From a virus: a stretch of DNA of 31,049 bases. The position numbers were made by a program, and so were the translations under genes. Under the pieces are notes generated by a model that did not search any database, was not told where the DNA came from, and saw only the letters and a program-made list of their open reading frames with translations. Position 1 is the first letter of the stretch. Every line of letters begins with the position of its first letter. The stretch covers positions 1 through 31,049 of the IMG/VR virus record IMGVR_UViG_3300031841_001076, one strand, 5' to 3'. Positions 23,444-30,860 of the stretch are shown in pieces.

Positions 23444-24535
23444 ATGTATACGAACCACATAAACAACATACATGTTGAAGTCACAGATAGATGTAATGCT
23501 GAATGTCCAGTATGCCCAAGATCAATGAGTGGTGGCGAAACTTTTCCTTATACTAGAGATAAAGAATTATCAATAGATTACTTTAAATTAATTGGTGAGA
23601 AGTTCCTATCTAAAATTGATAATTGGAATTTTTGCGGAGTAAAAGGAGACCCTGCGTCAGCTCAGGATTTATTTGAGATTTTAGACTATATTTTACATTG
23701 TAACCCTGAAACCAGAATACTAATTAGAACAAATGGTGGTGCAAGAAATGAAAAATTTTGGAGTAAGGTAGGAAATTTATTTGTAGGTAAAGACTGTGAT
23801 GTAGTATGGAGTGTAGATGGATGGGAAGACACTAATCACATTTATAGAAAAAATGTAAAATGGAATAAACTGTTTAACAATCTAAATGCTTATATTAAAA
23901 CAGGTGCATCGTCCATGTGGGAGTTTAATTTATTTGCACATAATGAAGTAGACCTACCAAAAGTAAAAGAGTTTTGCAATTTACATAATATCTGTTTAGA
24001 TATTAGAGAGCCTTTTGGGTTTGATAAAGTTGGCGATATGTATAAAACTATAGGAGTATATAACAAAACAGGCGATGGTAGAACATCAAAATTAGCATAT
24101 ACCATAAAACCTTATGGAGTACCAGAAGATAAAATTGCTGACATACACCCTGAAACAAATGATATACAAGACTTTGCCCCTGGAGTATACGACTTACATC
24201 ATATGACATATCTTAAAACGTCTGGTACAACTGTAAAATGCCAATCTACTAGAGTAGGCATAGGTACAAAATCACACAGCCAGGAAATATATTTAGATTC
24301 TAATGGTATGATTTTCCCCTGTTGCTATACTGCTGGTAAATTTCATATGGGTGATGAGCAAATAAATGAAATGTATAGACCATTTAAAAAACAACTCACA
24401 GTAAGCAATGATCGTAGCATATACGATGTACTAAGTCTAGACCTTTTCACTAAAGTAATGCCACTAGGCATGGCAGGTAAATTAGATGACCCTGCTGGTT
24501 ACTGCATTACCTGTGTCCAACATTGTAAATTTTAA
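23444..24535 (+). CDS. Radical SAM enzyme with C-terminal SPASM-like cysteines
   Basis: The 363-residue protein has the radical SAM signature CxxxCxxC at C17, C21 and C24 (RCNAECPVCPRS), which binds the [4Fe-4S] cluster that cleaves S-adenosylmethionine. The barrel follows, with a glycine motif region near NFCGVKGDP and a strand RILIRTNGG. The C-terminal part has more cysteines (GMIFPCCYTAGKF and YCITCVQHCKF) as in SPASM/twitch domains, which hold auxiliary clusters and often modify peptides or sugars. A late octamer 5 nt before the ATG controls it. It diverges from the metabolic cassette and may act in the same pathway, or modify a virion peptide; the sequence does not say which. Confidence 0.88.
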   Translation: MYTNHINNIHVEVTDRCNAECPVCPRSMSGGETFPYTRDKELSIDYFKLIGEKFLSKIDNWNFCGVKGDPASAQDLFEILDYILHCNPETRILIRTNGGARNEKFWSKVGNLFVGKDCDVVWSVDGWEDTNHIYRKNVKWNKLFNNLNAYIKTGASSMWEFNLFAHNEVDLPKVKEFCNLHNICLDIREPFGFDKVGDMYKTIGVYNKTGDGRTSKLAYTIKPYGVPEDKIADIHPETNDIQDFAPGVYDLHHMTYLKTSGTTVKCQSTRVGIGTKSHSQEIYLDSNGMIFPCCYTAGKFHMGDEQINEMYRPFKKQLTVSNDRSIYDVLSLDLFTKVMPLGMAGKLDDPAGYCITCVQHCKF

Positions 24536-24553
24536 TCTAAGTTTTTAAAAACC

Positions 24554-24561
24554 GATAAATA
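24554..24561 (+). promoter_or_regulatory. Late promoter octamer of the gp14-like gene, 5 nt before the ATG
   Basis: GATAAATA on the plus strand, then GTAAC and the ATG at 24567. A 12-bp palindrome, GTTTTTAAAAAC (24541-24552), lies immediately upstream after the radical SAM stop. Confidence 0.87.
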
Positions 24562-24566
24562 GTAAC

Positions 24567-25637
24567 ATGCCTAGATTAAGTTTATGGAATCCAACGAAAA
24601 CAAATGATTACAGTTTCATTGATAGAATTGTGGGTGAGCATATCTTTGCTGGTGGAACTGGCGTTCATATACACAAATATATGGGTATCCAAGATACACC
24701 TAACAGCAACGACCCTACCAGACCAGGCAGTGGCTCAGGCACAAATAATGAAGTATTCATACAAGATTTATTATTTTTAGAAAATAGAGACAGAAAATAC
24801 AGTGAAGATATTTATGAATTACGTGGCCAATACAATTTAGGCGACAACGATTCATTTGATTTAACACAATTTGGTATGTTTTTGGCAAATGATACTTTGT
24901 TTATGAACTTTCATACAGAAAGTATGGTTGATGCCGTAGGTAGAAGACTTATGCCAGGCGATGTATTAGAACTACCACATTTAAGAGACGACCTTTTGTT
25001 GGGTAGTGATGAAGCAATAAACAGATTTTATGTTGTAACTGATGCTAGTAGGCCCGCAGAAGGATATGATCCACGTTGGTGGTCACACCTTTGGAGAGTT
25101 AAATTAGGTCCAATAACAGATTCACAAGAGTACAGAGATATTCTTGGTACAGGTGAGGAAGAAGACGATTTAAGAAATCTAATAAGCACCTATGCTAATG
25201 AGATAAAGATTAGTGACGCGATACTAGAACAAGCAGAACGTGATGTACCATTTGACCCACAATATAGAAAAACAGGTCATTTATATATGGATGATACTGT
25301 TCCAGATAAACCAGCACCAGGATTAGATTATGGTGGTGCTGATGGTAGTCCAGTAAACGGTTCAAGTATTGTTGGAAGTGGAGCAACGTTCCCAATAAGT
25401 GGAACGACTGACGGTGATTACTTCTTGAGAACAGACTTCAGCCCAAATAGATTATTTAAAAAATCAGGGACACGTTGGTTAAACGTAGGTTCAGATATGA
25501 CAGGTTCTTGGAGTGCCGCAAACAGAATACTTAAAGGGTTTATAAATAATGATTCAACCTTTACAGCAGATAACGGCGAAATAATGAAGGAAAAGGTTAA
25601 TTTAAGCAAAATTGTAAAGCCTAAAACGGATAACTAA
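24567..25637 (+). CDS. Neck protein gp14-like, with C-terminal surface-type modules
   Basis: The 356-residue protein fits the gp14 family in part: EVFIQDLLFLENRDRKYSED near 62-81, then FDLTQFGMFLANDTLFMNF, a segment PGDVLELPH, and INRFYVVTDA ... WSHLWRVKLGPITDSQEY. These parallel the EYGL/GDLI-type segments of T4-like neck proteins. The C-terminal third is an extension with two units of the kind found in the sheath (HLYMDD at about 238; GDYFLRTDFSPNRLFKKSG then RWLNVG, 283-308). Position two genes before the gp15-like gene supports a neck role. The start is 5 nt from a late octamer. A different structural role remains possible. Confidence 0.6.
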   Translation: MPRLSLWNPTKTNDYSFIDRIVGEHIFAGGTGVHIHKYMGIQDTPNSNDPTRPGSGSGTNNEVFIQDLLFLENRDRKYSEDIYELRGQYNLGDNDSFDLTQFGMFLANDTLFMNFHTESMVDAVGRRLMPGDVLELPHLRDDLLLGSDEAINRFYVVTDASRPAEGYDPRWWSHLWRVKLGPITDSQEYRDILGTGEEEDDLRNLISTYANEIKISDAILEQAERDVPFDPQYRKTGHLYMDDTVPDKPAPGLDYGGADGSPVNGSSIVGSGATFPISGTTDGDYFLRTDFSPNRLFKKSGTRWLNVGSDMTGSWSAANRILKGFINNDSTFTADNGEIMKEKVNLSKIVKPKTDN

Positions 25638-25638
25638 G

Positions 25639-25986
25639 ATGAGATTTAAAGAAGTAAACAATAAAAAAATACAAGAGAGCAAAGAAAAAATATCTAAATT
25701 AGAGGATAAAAAATCTGATCTAGAAAGTGCTTTAAGTAGTGCTAGGGAAATTACTAAAACAATTAAGTATGTTGATACTCATGTTGAGATAGTATCTAAA
25801 TTAAGTGGTGTAGCAGAAGACGTTGGACTTGAATTAGATGAATACCAAGAGCGTCAGGTTTTTGATGCTAAAAACAAATTAGAAAGTGCTATTTACGAAT
25901 TGGAGGAAGTATTTGAAGATGCAATTCGTAATATTTCTAATAAAATAGATGAATTAGAATACGATCTAGAATACGGCGAAGAATAA
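25639..25986 (+). CDS. Small coiled-coil protein
   Basis: The 115-residue protein is almost wholly charged and helical, with heptad-like Leu/Ile/Val spacing in two stretches: about residues 12-45 (ESKEKISKLEDKKSDLESAL) and 70-112 (KLESAIYELEEVFEDA). It ends in an acidic tail (EYGEE). It begins one base after the gp14-like stop and ends one base before the gp15-like start, so it is translated from the same message. It could be a small structural or assembly (chaperone) protein for the neck; this is inferred only from position. Confidence 0.7.
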   Translation: MRFKEVNNKKIQESKEKISKLEDKKSDLESALSSAREITKTIKYVDTHVEIVSKLSGVAEDVGLELDEYQERQVFDAKNKLESAIYELEEVFEDAIRNISNKIDELEYDLEYGEE

Positions 25987-25987
25987 A

Positions 25988-27340
25988 ATGGCAGGTAAAA
26001 ACTTAGATTACTGGTATGATGAACAGATAAAACGTTATCTTATTCAAATTATTAGAATCTTTTCAAATTTTCAAACAAGAGAGTACACTAAAAATGGTGT
26101 AAAATATAATCGTGTACCTGCAAGATATGGTGATGCTAATAGAATGGTGGCCTCCATAATGCGTAATAATTCAGAAAATATTATTAATAGTGCACCTTTT
26201 ATAAGTGTCACTATACAGAGTTTACAACCTGCAAGAGATAGAACACACGAACCGTTTTTGGTAGATACTACCCAGGTAGCAGAAAGAGAATTTAATAAAG
26301 AAACACAAACATATCTAAACGATCAGGGAAGTCTATTTACCACACAAAGATATATGCCAGTACCATATAACATGACTATACAAATGGATTTATGGTCAAA
26401 TAATACTGATACTAAACTACAAGTACTAGAACAAATTTTTGTATTGTTTAATCCTAGTATACAATTACAGTCTAATAGTAATCCGCTAGATTGGACTAGT
26501 GTATTTGAAGTTGAACTCACAGATATTGCTTGGAGTAATAGAAGTGTTCCTGTAGGCACAGATGATTCTATAGATATTTCTACATTAACATTTGCTGTAC
26601 CTATTTGGATAAGTCCTCCAGCAAAGGTTAAAAAACAATCAATTATACAAAGAATTATAGCAAATATACATAGTGTAAGCAGTATTTCAGATTTAGGATA
26701 CGATGAAGACTATGCAGACTTTTTTGGAGATATACAAGATACTGCTGAAGTTGTAGTCACACCTGGTATGTATAGTGTGAGAGTTAGTGGTGCTAGTGCA
26801 ATATTACTAAATGAACAAGGTGTTGAAGTAAAATGGAGTGACATAACCGAAATGCAGGGAGATGTCAGAACTACCAGTTTACTTAAACTTAATACTAGTA
26901 ACGACTCAAATAACTTTTTAGGAGAAGTAATTGGTACTATATCAGTAGATAGTACAAATCCTAATAATCTAATTTTTAATTTAGACGCAGACACTTTACC
27001 CACAGACACTATAAATGATGTTGACAAGATTATTGACCCTAGAGGAAATTACCCAGGAGATGGAACTTTAGAGGCCGCTTCAAACGGGCAAAGATATTTA
27101 ATTACAGAGGAATTGTCCTCTACAGGTTATCCAAACTGGAATATAGATGCTCAACCTAATGACATTATAGAATTTAATGGTAGCAATTGGGTAGTATCGT
27201 TCGATGCCAGCTCACAATCAGGAAATACCCATTATATGCACAACACATTTACATCCAAACAATATCAATGGACTGGTACTCAGTGGATAAGTAGTTATGA
27301 AGGAGAGTACAAACCAGGATATTGGAGGCTTGTATTGTAA
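25988..27340 (+). CDS. gp15: Tail sheath stabiliser / tail terminator gp15-like
   Basis: The 450-residue protein has an N-terminal domain (about 1-225) that follows T4 gp15. It includes DYWYDEQIKRYLIQIIRIFSNF, KYNRVPARYGDANRMVASI, a QRYMPVPYNMTIQMDLW strand, LQVLEQIFVLFNPSIQL and a terminal strand with FAVPIWISPPAKVKK. gp15 caps the finished tail and binds the neck. T4 gp15 has 272 residues; the extra 225 residues here form a C-terminal extension with a beta-rich part and two surface-type units (DIIEFNGSNWVVSF and YMHNTFTSKQYQWTGTQW). The gene ends in a TAATG overlap with the Nudix gene. Confidence 0.85.
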   Translation: MAGKNLDYWYDEQIKRYLIQIIRIFSNFQTREYTKNGVKYNRVPARYGDANRMVASIMRNNSENIINSAPFISVTIQSLQPARDRTHEPFLVDTTQVAEREFNKETQTYLNDQGSLFTTQRYMPVPYNMTIQMDLWSNNTDTKLQVLEQIFVLFNPSIQLQSNSNPLDWTSVFEVELTDIAWSNRSVPVGTDDSIDISTLTFAVPIWISPPAKVKKQSIIQRIIANIHSVSSISDLGYDEDYADFFGDIQDTAEVVVTPGMYSVRVSGASAILLNEQGVEVKWSDITEMQGDVRTTSLLKLNTSNDSNNFLGEVIGTISVDSTNPNNLIFNLDADTLPTDTINDVDKIIDPRGNYPGDGTLEAASNGQRYLITEELSSTGYPNWNIDAQPNDIIEFNGSNWVVSFDASSQSGNTHYMHNTFTSKQYQWTGTQWISSYEGEYKPGYWRLVL

Positions 27341-27768
27341 TGAAAACAACTGCGGCAGGAGTAGTATTCCTAGCCAAAGACACAGGAAGATGTATGTTGC
27401 AACTTAGAGAAGGCAACAAGCGATTTAATCATACCTGGGGTTTTTGGGGAGGAATAATAGAAAAAAATGAATCTCCTTATGAATGCATAAAAAGGGAATT
27501 ACTAGAAGAAATAGGTTTTGTTCCTGAAATGCAAAAGTTAAATCCTATAGACGTATATCAAAGTAAAGATAAAAACTTCTTTTATTATAGTTTTGTGTAC
27601 GTTGTAGATAATGAATTCCAACCACCAAAGTTAAACGGAGAAAGTGCCGGATATGCCTGGGTAGATATAGGGCAATGGCCTAAACCACTTCATAACGGTT
27701 CTAAAATCACATTATATAAAAATGGTGGTACAGAAAAACTGCATACTATTCTAGAAATAAATTCTTGA
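27340..27768 (+). CDS. Nudix hydrolase
   Basis: The 142-residue protein contains a perfect Nudix box at residues 38-60 (G38, E44, R52-E53-L54, E56-E57, G59), which binds the metal and cuts nucleoside diphosphate-X bonds. The family covers NTP, ADP-ribose, NAD, sugar-nucleotide and RNA-cap substrates; nothing here fixes the choice. The ATG at 27340 is chosen over an in-frame TTG at 27322 because GGAGG at 27324-27328 fits it and it forms a TAATG overlap with gp15. It is expressed with neck genes, that is late. It could clean up nucleotides or process a nucleotide sugar from the cassette. Confidence 0.93.
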   Translation: MKTTAAGVVFLAKDTGRCMLQLREGNKRFNHTWGFWGGIIEKNESPYECIKRELLEEIGFVPEMQKLNPIDVYQSKDKNFFYYSFVYVVDNEFQPPKLNGESAGYAWVDIGQWPKPLHNGSKITLYKNGGTEKLHTILEINS

Positions 27769-27774
27769 TAAATA
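27767..27774 (+). promoter_or_regulatory. Late promoter octamer, 6 nt before an ATG
   Basis: GATAAATA on the plus strand, then TTCGTT and the ATG at 27781. The TGA stop of the Nudix gene (27766-27768) runs into the octamer. Confidence 0.82.
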
Positions 27775-27780
27775 TTCGTT

Positions 27781-28413
27781 ATGAGCAAAGGCGAAATAAT
27801 CGATTTTGTTGTTTTGCGGATAACAACCGAGCTTGACAAGTTTCAAAGAACTAAAACTATTCCACATACACTACTTGAAGGTGCTATAGAAATAGACGAA
27901 ATTAAAAATGTCTATTATGAGAAGTTGTCTGCAAAATATCAAAAAATATTTGATAAACTCTTAAAAGAGTATCATCAGAATATTGGCGAAAATATCGACT
28001 CCTTAAAAAAAGCGATGAAAAAAGACTATGCCAGAGTAGTTAAAAATATGGCTACAGAACATGATAGTTTTAGATTTAAACAAGTCTTAAATTCATACAG
28101 ACGCGGAATTAATCCTGTTAGAGCATTATTTTATCAAACCAGAGACGTCTTAAGACGATATAATCCAGATCATCCTTATCATTATTGGCTTATAGATTTA
28201 GTGACTGATCTAGAATACAATAATATTTTAAGAGATGCCTTAAAAAAAGATGTTAATAATTTAGAACGTATGATAAAAAGATATTATTTTCCTTTAGTAA
28301 ATCATGGTGATGGAATACCTTTAGAATTGTTTCATGCCAAACAACAACTAAAAGATTTTAGACATTACTATATGTTTTTTAGAAATTTAAATGATTGGCA
28401 ACCAGACGAGTAA
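27781..28413 (+). CDS. Unknown helical protein
   Basis: The 210-residue protein is not recognised. It is rich in Lys, Arg, Tyr and long helices (EKLSAKYQKIFDKLLKEYHQ; DYARVVKNMATEHDSFRFKQ) and has a Tyr/His/Pro-containing middle (RRYNPDHPYHYWLIDLVTD). No signal peptide or membrane segment is visible. It has its own late octamer and ends directly against the 3' end of the minus-strand 119-codon gene (28413/28414) with no intergenic base, so transcription from the two strands must overlap. Confidence 0.7.
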   Translation: MSKGEIIDFVVLRITTELDKFQRTKTIPHTLLEGAIEIDEIKNVYYEKLSAKYQKIFDKLLKEYHQNIGENIDSLKKAMKKDYARVVKNMATEHDSFRFKQVLNSYRRGINPVRALFYQTRDVLRRYNPDHPYHYWLIDLVTDLEYNNILRDALKKDVNNLERMIKRYYFPLVNHGDGIPLELFHAKQQLKDFRHYYMFFRNLNDWQPDE

Positions 28414-28773
28414 TTAATAAATTTTTCTTATTTGAAAATCAAAAGGTTCAACCGTTCTAATTTCAAATAATCTACCTTCCATATCTTTTCCTTTAATATG
28501 TTTAGGTGTTTTCTTTGTTATTTTCTTTAACAGGTATCTTTTACTGGTTCTTGTGGTTGTGATATTACCATCTTTGTCTTTGACTGCATCTTTTAAATAC
28601 CAAACGGTTAATTCATATTCTTCATAAATAATTTTAAACCAAAGTTTTAGAATTGCTCTCCATATCTTTATAGATAGATCAATTATAAATCTTCCAGCAA
28701 CTTTAGTTTTTTGCCATAACCATGCTAATGCAGATTTGCTTTTTTGTGCTATGTTGTGTAAAAAGTTTTTCAT
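28414..28773 (-). CDS. Small basic protein with an amphipathic N-terminus
   Basis: The 119-residue protein starts at 28773, where the ATG follows CTAAATA by 5 nt; an upstream in-frame start at 28800 would lie inside the cyclase gene. Residues 10-50 are Trp-, Leu- and Lys-rich (SALAWLWQKTK, then IKIWRAILKLWFKIIYEEY), like an amphipathic membrane-surface helix. The C-terminal part looks like a small beta domain (KDGNITTTRTSKRYLLKKI ... GRLFEIRTVEPFDFQ). It is not recognised; membrane association near the cyclase that precedes it is a guess. Confidence 0.7.
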   Translation of the reverse strand: MKNFLHNIAQKSKSALAWLWQKTKVAGRFIIDLSIKIWRAILKLWFKIIYEEYELTVWYLKDAVKDKDGNITTTRTSKRYLLKKITKKTPKHIKGKDMEGRLFEIRTVEPFDFQIRKIY

Positions 28774-28777
28774 ACTA

Positions 28778-30847
28778 CTATTTAGTTGTTTTGCGTTCAA
28801 CTCCGTCCCATTCGCCTTTAGGCATAGGTTGTTTGATTCTTACTGCATAGAGATCTGCAAGGGTATCGTTCCATTTATGATCTTTAATTATTTCTAGTTG
28901 ATTAGAACACTCTGCCCATGCTCTGTTTTGATATGCATCAACCATTCTGTTTACGACTCTTGCATACTTATGATCTTGTAATATAGTATAAATTGTTACA
29001 GGTGCTGTTTGTCCTTTAACTGCAATTTTATCCAGCATTACTAAATTTTCCGGCGTTGTTATTTGTTTTAGTGTATGCTCTGTAAACATAAAGAACACAC
29101 CATACTCTTTTGTTTGTGCTTCTAAACGTGCCGCTAAGTTTACACTATCACCTAATACGGTGTAATCAAAACGTTGGTTACTACCCATGTTACCTACTAC
29201 CGCATCGCCTGTGTTAATACCTATACCAACACCTAATTCCATTAAGCCATCTGCTTTAAGTTCTTTATTGAGAGTTGCTAATTCTGTTTCCATTTCCTGT
29301 GCTGTTTCTATTGCCAACTGAGCATGGTTATCAACATCAAGTGGAGCATTCCATATCGCCATTAAGGCATCACCTATATACTTGTCTATTGTGCCTTCTT
29401 TACGCATAACTAAATCAGTCATTGGAGTCATATATCTGTTTATGAGTTTACCTAAACCTTGTGGGTCTGTTTTAAACTGTTCCGATATGGGAGTAAATCC
29501 ACGAATGTCTGAGAACAAATATGTCATTGTTCTTGTGTCACCACCTAAACGTAATAGGCTTGGATCTTTTTGTAACTTTTTAACCATTGCTGGTGCAAGG
29601 TAATGTTCAAATTGTTTCTTAATTTGTTCACGTAATTTAAACTGTTTATAAAAGTTATTAAATGCCGCCTGTGTAAAAACTAAAAAGCCACTTAGAACAG
29701 GAAATGTTGCGTCTACTAGTACTAAACTACCTGTGTATTGTCTTACACTATAATATGCTATACCGCCTAAAATCGCTAAGGCAATAGGTGCCGTTAGTAG
29801 TAAAGGTAATCTATATACTGCTAAAGCAACTAAAGTCATTACTAGAAGTGCTGTCAGAAGCTCGTAGAACGCGGCTAACTGGCTTCTTGTTATATTACTA
29901 CCACTTATAAAGTTCTGTAGCATATGAGCTTGTATCTCTTGTGGATATAAGTTTCCTCTAGGTGTAGGTACAGGGTTTGCTATACCTTCTGCTGTAACAC
30001 CCACTATCACCATTTTACCTGCTAAATCTGGTATACTGTCTGCTCCTGTATATTCTATAGTCTCAAAACTATTATTAAAACGTATATATGCTGTGCCGTC
30101 TGGTTGAGTAATAATAGGTTCGAATCCTTTTACAGCAACTTCCTGTATTCCTATTTCACTTGTTTTAACTATATAACTTTTATTACCTGTTTTAACTCTC
30201 AACATTTCTACAGCAAAAGAGGGGTATATTTTTTCACCCACAGTAATTGCTAATGGGTATGTTCTTGTTTGATTGTCTGGCTGTGGTGCAGAAGCATTTA
30301 CTCCTTTTCCATTTGCCATTGATTCTAATATAGGAACATTGGTAACCAAGTTGGGCCATTTTAACAAATAATCTTTTGCTGGTACAGGACCAATTGTGCC
30401 TGTGCCTATATGAGGTCCAGATGTTTTTATACCTTTTACACTAGGTGTTTGGCTTAGTACATTGTAGTTAATCGGATTTCTTCTTGCTCCAGGAACATTA
30501 ACTTTATTTTGTTCTAAAAAACTAGCAAAAGTAGGGTCTCCTCCAAAACGATCTTCTTCTGGAAACATAATAGTCCAACCCACAACTCCACTATTTTTAC
30601 TTGCAACATCTACAATTAGTTGAGCATAATACTGCCTGGGGAAAGGATATTGGCCGTAAGTTGCTAGAGTGTTTTCGCCAAAGTTAAGTAGTACAACATC
30701 ATCGCTTTGTACTAATTCATCTAATTGTTGGTAACTGTCAAAAACTTGACCACGTAAACTTTGTAATGGCGTAGGGTCAACTACCCTTAGTGCGAGTAAT
30801 AATGCTATAGATAGTACTACTGCGTACCCGCTGTATAACCATTTCAT
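28778..30847 (-). CDS. Membrane-bound class III adenylate cyclase with CHASE2 sensor domain
   Basis: The 689-residue protein has an N-terminal membrane segment (about 4-21), a periplasmic CHASE2-type sensor (about 25-315, with VVLLNFGENTLATYGQYPFP and AGKMVIVGVTAEGIANP), three membrane segments (about 327-345, 348-367, 374-393) and a class III cyclase domain (about 430-620). All catalytic residues are present: metal-binding D447 (FSDIRGF) and D493 (YIGDALMAIW), adenine-selecting K489 and D561 (FDYTVLGDS), and transition-state N570 and R574 (NLAARLE). It should make cAMP from ATP. A GATAAATA octamer 5 nt before the ATG puts it under late control. Such a sensor-cyclase is a bacterial-style gene and unexpected in a phage. 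Confidence 0.95.
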   Translation of the reverse strand: MKWLYSGYAVVLSIALLLALRVVDPTPLQSLRGQVFDSYQQLDELVQSDDVVLLNFGENTLATYGQYPFPRQYYAQLIVDVASKNSGVVGWTIMFPEEDRFGGDPTFASFLEQNKVNVPGARRNPINYNVLSQTPSVKGIKTSGPHIGTGTIGPVPAKDYLLKWPNLVTNVPILESMANGKGVNASAPQPDNQTRTYPLAITVGEKIYPSFAVEMLRVKTGNKSYIVKTSEIGIQEVAVKGFEPIITQPDGTAYIRFNNSFETIEYTGADSIPDLAGKMVIVGVTAEGIANPVPTPRGNLYPQEIQAHMLQNFISGSNITRSQLAAFYELLTALLVMTLVALAVYRLPLLLTAPIALAILGGIAYYSVRQYTGSLVLVDATFPVLSGFLVFTQAAFNNFYKQFKLREQIKKQFEHYLAPAMVKKLQKDPSLLRLGGDTRTMTYLFSDIRGFTPISEQFKTDPQGLGKLINRYMTPMTDLVMRKEGTIDKYIGDALMAIWNAPLDVDNHAQLAIETAQEMETELATLNKELKADGLMELGVGIGINTGDAVVGNMGSNQRFDYTVLGDSVNLAARLEAQTKEYGVFFMFTEHTLKQITTPENLVMLDKIAVKGQTAPVTIYTILQDHKYARVVNRMVDAYQNRAWAECSNQLEIIKDHKWNDTLADLYAVRIKQPMPKGEWDGVERKTTK
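28779..28786 (-). promoter_or_regulatory. Late promoter-like octamer, 5 nt before an ATG
   Basis: ACTAAATA on the minus strand, then GTAGT and the ATG at 28773. It lies in the last codons of the cyclase gene and overlaps its TAG stop. The match to NATAAATA is imperfect at the second position, but the spacer is the same as at gp17 and gp13. Confidence 0.6.
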
Positions 30848-30852
30848 ACCGA

Positions 30853-30860
30853 TATTTATC
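30853..30860 (-). promoter_or_regulatory. Late promoter octamer of the cyclase gene, 5 nt before the ATG
   Basis: GATAAATA on the minus strand, then TCGGT and the cyclase ATG. The TAA within the octamer (30858-30856) is also the stop of the upstream partial reading frame. Confidence 0.87.

Noticed and set aside
27322-27339. TTG start for the Nudix gene
   Set aside because: GGAGG would then lie inside the coding sequence; the ATG at 27340 has correct spacing to it and the usual TAATG overlap.
28774-28800. Extended start of the 119-codon gene at 28800
   Set aside because: It would overlap the cyclase gene end, while the ATG at 28773 has the octamer-5-nt arrangement seen at other genes.
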